A stretch of DNA of 6,053 bases from Rickettsiales bacterium. Lineage in GTDB: Bacteria > Pseudomonadota > Alphaproteobacteria > Methylaequorales > Methylaequoraceae. The notes beneath the pieces are model-generated. The model ran no database searches. It saw only the letters and a list, made by a program, of their open reading frames with translations, and was not told where the DNA came from. Both the position numbers and the translations under genes were made by a program. The stretch spans positions 10,069 to 16,121 of the forward strand of contig PAYV01000003.1 in the NCBI GenBank assembly GCA_002715305.1. The letters run 5' to 3'. The number at the start of each line of letters is the position of its first letter. Position 1 is the stretch's first letter. Below are positions 1-5,179 of the stretch, piece by piece.

Positions 1-516
1 AGTATTGTTTTTGCTTCACTTGTTTCATACAAAGTAATTGGACAATCAGTTTTTGATAAAGTTTTAGCCAATAAAAATATTGATCTAGATCTTGGAAGGG
101 AAAATATAAAACTTCAGCAAACACTTATTTCAGAAATTTGTCATAAAGATTATTGTGAAGTTGCGAGTACCTCTTCAATAGAAAATGCCATCAAGAAAAT
201 GGTGAAATCAAAAAATAGTGAAGCGTATCTAATCAATTCTGAGAAAAAAATTATTAACAAATTAGAATTGCCTTTTTTATTAAGTTTAAAAAATAAAAAG
301 CAACTTATAACAAAAATTCCAAAAACTAATTTTCTCAAATTATACTCAACTGAAAATATTTTAGATTCTATTGAAAAATGTAAAACTTTTGTTGGTGAAT
401 CTATTCCAGTAATAAGTAAAAGTGGTTTTTTAGAGGGGGTAGTAACTGAAGGCGATCTTTTCCAAATTTTTCTTAAAATAACAAAGGAAGAGAAAAAGAT
501 GGAACATGAAAATTAA
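1..516 (+). CDS. ClC-family chloride channel/transporter, C-terminal part with a CBS domain pair (5' truncated)
   Basis: The frame is open from base 1 to the TAA at 514-516, giving 171 residues and no start inside the window. The first ~30 residues are hydrophobic and then read SVFDKVLANKNIDLDLGRE. This resembles the end of the last transmembrane helix of ClC proteins and the linker that follows (the S-[IV]-[YF]-x-x-K-L-x-x-[RK]-x-I-x-L-x-x-GRE pattern). Two CBS-like units follow, at about residues 42-100 and 108-165; the second contains SIPVISKSGFLEGVVTEGDLF, the typical strand-turn-helix of a CBS motif. ClC proteins move chloride, often in exchange for protons, across the inner membrane, and CBS pairs commonly bind adenine nucleotides to gate them. 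The pore residues lie outside the window, so ion selectivity cannot be judged. A short internal ATG at 199 is not a plausible start because the upstream frame continues the family pattern. The gene converges on the next ORF with a 4-bp overlap. Confidence 0.82.
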   Translation, partial: SIVFASLVSYKVIGQSVFDKVLANKNIDLDLGRENIKLQQTLISEICHKDYCEVASTSSIENAIKKMVKSKNSEAYLINSEKKIINKLELPFLLSLKNKKQLITKIPKTNFLKLYSTENILDSIEKCKTFVGESIPVISKSGFLEGVVTEGDLFQIFLKITKEEKKMEHEN

Positions 517-863
517 GCAACAAGCCTCATTTCATTATTCTTTATATCGCTTGATGTGGTTGGTATCTTGGAAATCATATTATATTTTGTTGCAGCTTCA
601 TTATGCATAAAAACCGGATTAAAAAAAATTCGAGCTTTTAAAAAAGCCTCAGTAAGTAAACCTGATGGTGATAATTTACTACTGTATCTTTTGACAGGGT
701 TGTAGTCAGGAGTGTAAGAATTTGAGCTATTTAAGTTAGTAATTGGACTTAATTTTCTATTACTAAAATAAATTGGTGGCATACCAATTGCAGTACCATT
801 ATCAAACTCTGTTTGAGAATTAAAATTCTCTGGCTGATTTGTGAAATTTATAGGACTAACCAT
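513..863 (-). CDS. Hypothetical 116-aa protein, no family recognised
   Basis: This is an ATG-started frame of 116 residues on the minus strand. I recognise no family. The first ~65 residues are rich in Asn, Ser, Pro and Thr and look low in regular structure. The second half has a more ordered stretch (about residues 67-98, LLTEAFLKARIFFNPVFMHN and what follows). There is no signal peptide and no transmembrane helix. Codon choice is A/T-ending like the neighbours, which favours a real gene. Against it, no Shine-Dalgarno sequence is visible upstream, only 11 bp separate its start from the divergent fliS start, and a strong sigma-54-like promoter for fliS lies inside it on the other strand. Its stop overlaps the ClC stop by 4 bp. 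It could be a flagellar-locus accessory protein or a non-coding open frame; the sequence does not decide. Confidence 0.5.
   Translation of the reverse strand: MVSPINFTNQPENFNSQTEFDNGTAIGMPPIYFSNRKLSPITNLNSSNSYTPDYNPVKRYSSKLSPSGLLTEAFLKARIFFNPVFMHNEAATKYNMISKIPTTSSDIKNNEMRLVA
771..789. repeat. Perfect inverted repeat, 7-bp arms and 5-nt centre
   Basis: AATTGGT (771-777) and its exact reverse complement ACCAATT (783-789) flank GGCAT. The dyad overlaps the sigma-54-like element at 777-792, so it may be a protein-binding operator or simply part of the promoter. No T-run follows, so it is not a terminator. Confidence 0.5.
777..792 (+). promoter_or_regulatory. Candidate sigma-54 (-24/-12) promoter for fliS
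   Basis: The sequence TGGCATACCAATTGCA matches the RpoN consensus TGGCAC-N5-TTGCW at 10 of 11 defined positions. The GG and GC doublets have the required spacing, and only the last base of TGGCAC differs (T for C). Transcription would start about 12 nt past the GC, near 803, leaving a leader of about 70 nt before the fliS ATG at 875. Sigma-54 control of fliD/fliS-type operons is known in several proteobacteria. The site lies within the antisense frame of the 513-863 ORF, and no rpoN or activator gene is in the window. Confidence 0.55.
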
Positions 864-874
864 AACTTAATAAA

Positions 875-1270
875 ATGAATTCAAATTTAAATAAAGCAAA
901 ATCATTCTACAAAAAAGCTGAAAAGTCTTCAATAGAAAATAATAATCCTATGGAAGTAGTTAAAACTATGGTTAATGAATTAACGAAATCCATGAATATT
1001 GTTATATCATCAACAGGTAAAACCGAACAAAAGAATGTTAGAGCTAAACATTTTAGTCGAGCACTCGTTATAATATATACACTACAAACAAGTTTAGATT
1101 TTGAAAAAGGTGAAGCATTGGCTGGAAAACTTTTTCAAGTTTACGAATACTGTAGAAAACAACTTATAAATTGTTTTAGTCATAAAATTATTGAAGGAGT
1201 TGTTAAAGCTGTAAAAGCACTTAACGATATATTTGTTGAAAGCAGAAATGAAAATGTACAACCAGCCTGA
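875..1270 (+). CDS. fliS: Flagellar export chaperone FliS
   Basis: This 131-aa protein is the usual length for FliS (about 120-140 aa), the cytoplasmic chaperone that binds the C-terminus of flagellin, prevents early polymerisation and delivers it to the flagellar type III export gate. The N-terminal part shows the family pattern of a Tyr (Y12) followed by a P-x-E-V-V-x-x-M helix (about 25-45). The strongest signature is LQTSLDFEKG at 70-79, followed by AGKLFQVYEYCRKQL (83-97) and a last helix at about 104-122; these are the conserved helices of the FliS bundle. No strong ribosome-binding site precedes the ATG at 875. A sigma-54-like promoter lies 83 bp upstream. The next gene overlaps its 3' end, so the two are probably translated together. 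Flagellin (fliC) and the cap gene (fliD) are not in the window. Confidence 0.86.
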   Translation: MNSNLNKAKSFYKKAEKSSIENNNPMEVVKTMVNELTKSMNIVISSTGKTEQKNVRAKHFSRALVIIYTLQTSLDFEKGEALAGKLFQVYEYCRKQLINCFSHKIIEGVVKAVKALNDIFVESRNENVQPA

Positions 1271-1562
1271 ATCAATTAATTCACAATTAAGTAGACTAGA
1301 AAAGATATCTGATAAAATATCTTATCTTATATCTAATAATGATTATGAAAAAATAAATCATCTAGATAAAATAAGAAAAAAAATTATTATGGATATACAG
1401 GAAAAGAATTATGTATTCAGTCAAGATAACAAGACAACCGTTCTAAAACTTGTTTCAAAAAATGAAGAAATAATCTCAGATTTTAAAGAAAAAAATTCAG
1501 ATTCACTGAATAAAATACTTCATTCAAGAAAATGCTCTAAGGCATACTTAGCTTCATATTAA
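1248..1562 (+). CDS. Small helical protein, FliT-like flagellar chaperone candidate
   Basis: A protein of about 104 aa begins at the ATG at 1248, inside the last codons of fliS (23-bp overlap; the ATG at 1254 is an alternative with a 17-bp overlap). A TTG start at 1233 would lengthen it by five residues but seems less likely. GAAAG at 1238-1242 is a weak ribosome-binding site. The protein is charged and predicted almost wholly helical: about residues 9-32, 33-56 and 61-95, with a short C-terminal tail RKCSKAYLASY. There are no cysteine pairs, signal peptide or membrane segment. Size, helical make-up, position directly after fliS and the Lys/Ala/Tyr tail fit FliT-type chaperones, which bind the filament cap FliD and in some species modulate flagellar regulators. 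Sequence identity to FliT is not obvious, so the call rests mainly on context. Confidence 0.6.
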   Translation: MKMYNQPESINSQLSRLEKISDKISYLISNNDYEKINHLDKIRKKIIMDIQEKNYVFSQDNKTTVLKLVSKNEEIISDFKEKNSDSLNKILHSRKCSKAYLASY

Positions 1563-1576
1563 GACTTAGCTTCATA
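1546..1576. repeat. 18-bp tandem duplication across a stop codon
   Basis: ACTTAGCTTCATA occurs at 1546-1558 and again at 1564-1576, exactly 18 bp apart. The first copy encodes the last residues (YLASY) and stop of the FliT-like gene; the second lies just after the stop and in the same phase. It looks like a recent slippage duplication of 18 bp with partial second-copy decay. Confidence 0.7.
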
Positions 1577-1590
1577 AACTAATAGTTTAT
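1574..1590. terminator. Possible hairpin between convergent genes
   Basis: ATAAACTA (1574-1581) and its exact reverse complement TAGTTTAT (1583-1590) form a 17-nt dyad, seen as a 6-bp stem with a TAATA loop. It sits between the convergent ends of the FliT-like gene and the sixA-like gene and includes the stop codon of the latter. The stem is A/T-rich and no clear T-tract follows on either strand, so a terminator role is only tentative. Confidence 0.25.
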
Positions 1591-2094
1591 ATCGTTTGGG
1601 GTGACAAATCCCATTATTTTTGAATTAAACCTTGAAATATCATTCCAATTATCAGTATTAAATTCTAAGTAAAACAAACCGGATGTTGGAAATTTCTCTT
1701 GTGATTTTTGAAAAGAATTATTTTTATAATCGGCTGAAAAATCATGAATAGACTGAGATAACTTTGGTTCATGAGAAATAATCATAACCTTTTTTTTTTG
1801 AGCAAACATTTTAGTGATTTCATAAATACCTAAACTTGAGGAATAGTATAATTCATCAATATATTTAAATGAGGGAATTGGTTCCAAATATTTGAAGATT
1901 ATTTCTGAAGTCCTTTTGGTTCGTAATGAAGGAGATAGAAGGATTTCATTGATATCTAATTTTCTTTCATGGATATAATTTCCTATGGCTTCAGTTCTTT
2001 TTATTCCGATTTCATTTATATCTCTATTAAAGTCATTCCCATCAAAAGAATTCCAGTTAGATTTAGCATGTCTCAGAAGATAAAGTGTAAGCAT
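1579..2094 (-). CDS. sixA: SixA-like histidine phosphatase family protein
   Basis: A 171-aa member of the histidine phosphatase (RHG) superfamily, close to the size of SixA proteins (about 160-175 aa). The catalytic motif LLRHAKS is at 6-12 (R8, H9 nucleophile). SPSLRTKRTSEII at 54-66 supplies the second conserved Arg (R58). ISHEP at 106-110 supplies the second catalytic His (H108). The C-terminal PTSGLFYLEF segment and the closing P-x-D-I agree with the family. SixA dephosphorylates phosphohistidine, including in HPt domains and nitrogen phosphotransferase proteins; the substrate here cannot be read from sequence. It is cytoplasmic, with no signal peptide. It is the last gene of the minus-strand run, 50 bp behind the GT2 gene, so it may be co-transcribed with the glycosyltransferases. 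No obvious link to glycan work is known for this family. No clear ribosome-binding site is visible before the ATG. Confidence 0.8.
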   Translation of the reverse strand: MLTLYLLRHAKSNWNSFDGNDFNRDINEIGIKRTEAIGNYIHERKLDINEILLSPSLRTKRTSEIIFKYLEPIPSFKYIDELYYSSSLGIYEITKMFAQKKKVMIISHEPKLSQSIHDFSADYKNNSFQKSQEKFPTSGLFYLEFNTDNWNDISRFNSKIMGFVTPNDINY

Positions 2095-2144
2095 TTTTAA
2101 ATGTTCATTTTTATCAACTTAATCTCTAAATTTAAAACATTTTC

Positions 2145-3044
2145 TTAACTTTTAATATTATGAAGAGTTTTATTTACATTTTCTAAAAATAAATGGTAGT
2201 GAGTAGATAATTTCTCATTTAATTTTGAGTGATAATTTTTTTTATAACTTAGTTTTTCATTTATCCTTTTCAATATTAATTTCAAACTAGAAGTATCAAA
2301 TTTTTCATTTCTAAAATATCTATTAAAAAGAAATGAACTTTCATATGAGGACTCACCTGAATCAAAATAACTATTTCCTGACTGCGATTCATTTTTTGGA
2401 CACCACACACAAACTGTTTCATTGAGAAAGCCAAATTTTTTCTTTCTTTTTGCTAAGTTTATAAAAAGGTCATAATCATGAGCTTTAAAATAACCCCCAT
2501 AAGATTTCTGTAAATCTTGATAGTATTTAAAATTATAAAAACTATCTAAAGATTTTTTTTTAATAATTGAACCAAAAGAAGGTGTATACATATCATAAAT
2601 AAGTAAATCTTTAAGTTCATTTCTACCATTAATGTAAGTGTTTTTTTTATAACCAGGATGTTTAAAATTATGGATGCCTGATTTTTTTCTTATAGCCATT
2701 TTTCCATACGCCACATCCAGATTGTTAATCTGTGAAAATTCTAACAAACTATCTATAGCATTTGGAATAAAAAAATCATCAGAATTTAACATTATAATGT
2801 ATGGATTTGACGAAAATTCTAGGGCCTTGATGAATGAAAAACCACTTCCGATGTTGTTTTTGTTTTTTATATATTTTATTTGATCAAATTCTATTTTTAT
2901 TTCCTTAATCAATTCTTCGGTATCATCAGTTGAATTATCATTAACAACAATAATTTCAGATACACTTTTTACAGCTAATGCAGAAGTTAAAGCTATAGGA
3001 AGATTTTTTGAATCATTATATGATGGAATAAGAACTGATAACAT
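2145..3044 (-). CDS. Family 2 glycosyltransferase
   Basis: This 299-aa protein has a GT-A fold domain of the family 2 type. LSVLIPSYND at 2-11 is the nucleotide-binding first strand. IIVVNDNSTDDT at 31-42 is the canonical second strand with its acidic residue. LNSDDFF at 86-92 holds the metal-binding DxD-type pair (D89, D90). HDYDLF at 189-194 is a good candidate for the acceptor-side catalytic acid/base region. The C-terminal ~75 residues are Ser-, Tyr- and Lys-rich without transmembrane helices, so the enzyme is cytosolic or peripheral. It transfers a sugar from a nucleotide-sugar donor to an unknown acceptor; family 2 does not reveal the sugar. It starts 12 bp after the fucosyltransferase stop, and its ribosome-binding site overlaps that stop, so the two are co-translated. 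Together they probably add consecutive sugars to one glycan (surface polysaccharide, LPS or flagellin). Confidence 0.85.
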   Translation of the reverse strand: MLSVLIPSYNDSKNLPIALTSALAVKSVSEIIVVNDNSTDDTEELIKEIKIEFDQIKYIKNKNNIGSGFSFIKALEFSSNPYIIMLNSDDFFIPNAIDSLLEFSQINNLDVAYGKMAIRKKSGIHNFKHPGYKKNTYINGRNELKDLLIYDMYTPSFGSIIKKKSLDSFYNFKYYQDLQKSYGGYFKAHDYDLFINLAKRKKKFGFLNETVCVWCPKNESQSGNSYFDSGESSYESSFLFNRYFRNEKFDTSSLKLILKRINEKLSYKKNYHSKLNEKLSTHYHLFLENVNKTLHNIKS

Positions 3045-3053
3045 AAGGTATTA

Positions 3054-3058
3054 TCCTT
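3054..3058 (-). promoter_or_regulatory. Ribosome-binding site of the GT2 gene, overlapping the upstream stop
   Basis: On the minus strand AAGGA lies 9 nt before the GT2 ATG and shares bases with the TAA stop of the fucosyltransferase gene. This fixes the GT2 start and indicates translational coupling. Confidence 0.6.
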
Positions 3059-3848
3059 AAATCTTTATCCACTCATCTTTGTATAAATCTGTTGTTATTA
3101 GATCAGGTGAAGATGGATTAAACCAAATTGAAGGAGATACTACTTTATATTTATTTTTGCCAAGATAAGTTCCCCACCAAGCGAATGAACTGTTACTCAT
3201 TATTATTCCATCACACTGCGAAAGTGAATAAAGATCTTCTAATTCATTTTCATTATTTAAATTTGTAAACTGGGACAAATCAAATTCTTTATTGATACTT
3301 TCAAAATCATCAGTAAATATTAAAAAATCAACACAATCTGTGCTAAAAATTTGCATTGCTTTTAAGTAATAATTTACACTAAGCATAGGATGAACAATAC
3401 TATTCTTTTCCAGTTTGTAATCACCTCTTCTAATATGAACCCCAACTTTTCTTTTTGATGAGAAAGACATCTTTTTATTAATTTTTTTTTTAAGTTCTGG
3501 TGGGAAAAAAAATAATTCTTTAACTTCTTTATAAAAATTTTCAAAAAATTTTTCTGATTGAAAATATCCTCGTAAAATTAAATTGTCTGAAGTAGGAATT
3601 CTTTTATATCTAAAGCCACTTTGCCGAAAAGGTAAGAAACTATGTTCTTTTTTATCAGTCTCAGATATTTTAGAATAAAGATTATCTTTATATTTTTCCG
3701 GACTAAATCCTTGACCTACATATTTATTATTTAAAGAATAATTATAGTTAAGTGCATAATCTGTATTCATTCTTTTTGAATGAGCAAAACCCGCTGCAAT
3801 TTGAAATAACTGATTACCTAGCCCGCCCCATAAAACACTTGTTATCAT
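3057..3848 (-). CDS. Family 11 glycosyltransferase (alpha-1,2-fucosyltransferase-like)
   Basis: This 263-aa protein carries all the usual GT11 signatures. WGGLGNQLFQIAAGFA at 7-22 is the N-terminal GLGNQLFQ motif. LRGYFQSEKFF at 92-102 is the mid-domain pattern. VGVHIRRGDY at 135-144 is the HxRRxD motif that binds GDP-fucose. FLIFTDD is at 175-181. MSNSSFAWWGTYLG at 217-230 is the C-terminal SNSSFSWW-type motif. Length is near the usual 270-300 aa. Characterised members transfer L-fucose from GDP-fucose to galactose in an alpha-1,2 link, on LPS O-antigen, capsule or milk-type oligosaccharides; acceptor specificity cannot be read here. There is no membrane segment, so it probably acts in the cytosol. 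It is the first gene of the minus-strand run, with a sigma-54-like element 42 bp upstream of its ATG. GDP-fucose synthesis genes (gmd, fcl) are not in the window. The region between the ATG and the promoter is A/T only, with no clear ribosome-binding site. Confidence 0.9.
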   Translation of the reverse strand: MITSVLWGGLGNQLFQIAAGFAHSKRMNTDYALNYNYSLNNKYVGQGFSPEKYKDNLYSKISETDKKEHSFLPFRQSGFRYKRIPTSDNLILRGYFQSEKFFENFYKEVKELFFFPPELKKKINKKMSFSSKRKVGVHIRRGDYKLEKNSIVHPMLSVNYYLKAMQIFSTDCVDFLIFTDDFESINKEFDLSQFTNLNNENELEDLYSLSQCDGIIMSNSSFAWWGTYLGKNKYKVVSPSIWFNPSSPDLITTDLYKDEWIKI

Positions 3849-3879
3849 TTTTTACTTTTTAAATTAAAAAATTATTAAT

Positions 3880-3906
3880 ATTATAATAGAGCACTTTTTG
3901 TGCCAA
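3880..3906 (-). promoter_or_regulatory. Alternative sigma-70-like promoter for the GT11 operon
   Basis: Reading the minus strand, TTGGCA (3906-3901) is followed by TATAAT (3885-3880) after 15 bp or TAATAT (3883-3878) after 17 bp. The -10 is good, but the -35 overlaps the sigma-54-like element, so the two readings compete. In sequence this AT-rich a TATAAT is weak evidence alone. Confidence 0.3.
3890..3905 (-). promoter_or_regulatory. Candidate sigma-54 (-24/-12) promoter for the glycosyltransferase operon
   Basis: On the minus strand the sequence is TGGCACAAAAAGTGCT. It matches TGGCAC-N5-TTGCW at 10 of 11 defined positions, with exact GG-to-GC spacing; only the first T of TTGC is a G. A pyrimidine precedes it, as in the extended consensus. 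Transcription would start near 3878, leaving about 30 nt before the GT11 ATG at 3848. It is the second such element in the window, and it is well placed in an intergenic gap. GCAC-TTTTT-GTGC (3891-3903) is also a perfect inverted repeat, so an operator is an alternative. Confidence 0.5.
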
Positions 3907-3929
3907 TTAGTGGCTAAATTAAAATATTT

Positions 3930-3951
3930 TTTACATACAATTATTTGTAAA
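3930..3951. repeat. Inverted repeat upstream of the HAD gene
   Basis: TACAA (3936-3940) and TTGTA (3945-3949) form a perfect dyad around TTAT, inside a wider symmetric pair TTTACA (3930-3935) and TGTAAA (3946-3951). It lies 5-27 bp before the HAD start and centres about 65 bp upstream of the predicted GT11 transcription start. It could be an operator or activator site for either gene; no regulator family can be named. Confidence 0.35.
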
Positions 3952-3956
3952 TATCT

Positions 3957-4625
3957 ATGAAAAAACTGAAAATTGCAATATTTGACGTAAATCAAACAAT
4001 TTTTAATCTTAAGGAAATTGAAAATCGTTTTTTAGAAAAAAAGATAAAACCTGAATTTGTAGAAACTTGGTTTGCTTTAACATTAAAAGAGGGATTCGCT
4101 TTATCAAATATTGGAAAATTTGTTGATTTCAAAACAATAGCGTTAAATCAACTGAAGAACTTATCATTTTCAAAAAAAATTAAATTACAAAAAAAAACAA
4201 TAAACTTTTTATTTGATGGTTTTAAAAATTTAAAGGCTAATAAAGATATTGAAGATGCTTTTAAAATTTTAAAAGAAAGAAAAATAAAAATTGTCACTCT
4301 ATCAAATGGTGCAAAAGAAAATTGTGAAAATCTTTTAAAAAAAAATAATTTAATACATTTTATTGATAAGTGTTTTTCAATAGATCAAATCAGATTATGG
4401 AAACCCAATCCTAAAACATATGAGATGGTATTAAATCATTATGGCTATCTTCCAGAAGATGCAATAATGATTGCGTGTCATGGATGGGACGTTTTTGGAG
4501 CAAAAAATGCTGGACTAATTACTGGATACTCTAGTCATTACGAACATTATTGTTCTAATTATTATCCAAAAGCAGATTTTCAGGGTAAAAATATTTTGGA
4601 CTTAGTAAAAAATATATTTATTTAA
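3957..4625 (+). CDS. HAD superfamily hydrolase, type-II haloacid dehalogenase-like
   Basis: A 222-aa protein, the usual length for type-II haloacid dehalogenase-like enzymes. Motif I is IFDVNQT at 8-14, with nucleophile D10. Motif II is TLSNG at 114-118 (S116). Motif III is the Lys of LWKPNPKTYE (K149). Motif IV is CHGWDVFGAKNAG at 174-186 (D178). The cap between motifs I and II contains TWFALTLKEGFALSNIGKFVDF, a pattern shared with this subfamily. In characterised L-2-haloacid dehalogenases a cap Arg binds the substrate carboxylate and an Asn lies three residues before the motif IV Asp. Here I see no Arg at the cap position and His175 at the Asn position. True dehalogenase activity is therefore doubtful, and a general HAD hydrolase is the safer call. 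The protein is cytoplasmic and monocistronic, with no strong ribosome-binding site. It is divergent from the GT11 operon and converges on the thioredoxin-like gene with 4 bp between stops. Confidence 0.83.
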   Translation: MKKLKIAIFDVNQTIFNLKEIENRFLEKKIKPEFVETWFALTLKEGFALSNIGKFVDFKTIALNQLKNLSFSKKIKLQKKTINFLFDGFKNLKANKDIEDAFKILKERKIKIVTLSNGAKENCENLLKKNNLIHFIDKCFSIDQIRLWKPNPKTYEMVLNHYGYLPEDAIMIACHGWDVFGAKNAGLITGYSSHYEHYCSNYYPKADFQGKNILDLVKNIFI

Positions 4626-4629
4626 AAGC

Positions 4630-5178
4630 TTATTTCCATTTAATACTACAACCAGCACTTGCAAATTGATCTTTTGGTCCTTTTGAAGTTTCGGCTATTT
4701 TAATCATTGCATTTAAAAGATCATTAGTATCATTTTGAAATTGTAAATTTTTCATCTCAGCTATCCTTCCTCTATATTGAAGTTCACCGAATTTATTATA
4801 ACCAAAAAAATCTGGAGTACATACGGCTCCATAGAGTCTCGAAACTTCCTGGGTCTGATCGAGTAAGTAAGGAAAATCAAAGTCAAACTTCATAGAGAAT
4901 TTTTTCATATTTTCAAAATCATCTTCAGGATAATTTACAATATCATTAGGCATTATTGCAATAGAATTAACATCATATTTCTTCAATTTTTTAGAGGTAT
5001 AAACTATTTTCTCAATAACAGCTTTAACATAGGGACAATGATTACAAATAAACATAATCAAAGTTCCATTTTTACCTAAAACATGATTCAAAGAAATAAA
5101 TTTATCATCAATATTAATAAGATCAAAATTTATTATCTTTTTTCCATAGTCACATAATGGGGTTTCTAAAAGAGCCAT
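4630..5178 (-). CDS. Thioredoxin-fold (AhpC/TSA-like) protein with CNHC motif
   Basis: A 182-aa thioredoxin-like protein of a family common in proteobacteria that typically begins MALLETP. The core motif MFICNHCPYVKAV places the CxxC pair at C45 and C48, followed by the cis-Pro-side segments YGAVCTPDFFGYN (about 115-127) and LQYRGRI. The C-terminus ends in the conserved GCSIKWK with a third Cys (C177). It is likely a cytoplasmic thiol-disulfide or peroxide-linked oxidoreductase; the physiological substrate of this family is not established. The frame extends four codons upstream to an ATG at 5190. The start at 5178 is chosen because it gives the family's MALLETP N-terminus and has GGAG 6 nt before it, a site that lies inside the longer reading. 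With this start only one base separates it from the yjbQ stop, so the pair is an operon. Confidence 0.87.
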   Translation of the reverse strand: MALLETPLCDYGKKIINFDLINIDDKFISLNHVLGKNGTLIMFICNHCPYVKAVIEKIVYTSKKLKKYDVNSIAIMPNDIVNYPEDDFENMKKFSMKFDFDFPYLLDQTQEVSRLYGAVCTPDFFGYNKFGELQYRGRIAEMKNLQFQNDTNDLLNAMIKIAETSKGPKDQFASAGCSIKWK

Positions 5179-5179
5179 G

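Noticed and set aside
150..338. 62-aa minus-strand frame within the ClC gene
   Set aside because: It lies wholly opposite the CBS-domain coding region; the hydrophobic product is typical of the complement of Lys/Glu-rich codons.
517..704. Plus-strand open frame directly after the ClC stop
   Set aside because: It has no ATG and its hydrophobic translation looks like the complement of the minus-strand ORF; a readthrough extension of ClC is unsupported.
2674..2883. 69-aa plus-strand frame within the GT2 gene
   Set aside because: It is antisense to the conserved DxD region of the glycosyltransferase and resembles no family.
4623..4632. Terminator between the HAD and thioredoxin-like genes
   Set aside because: Only an AAGCTT-type palindrome is present, with no stem of useful length and no T-tract.
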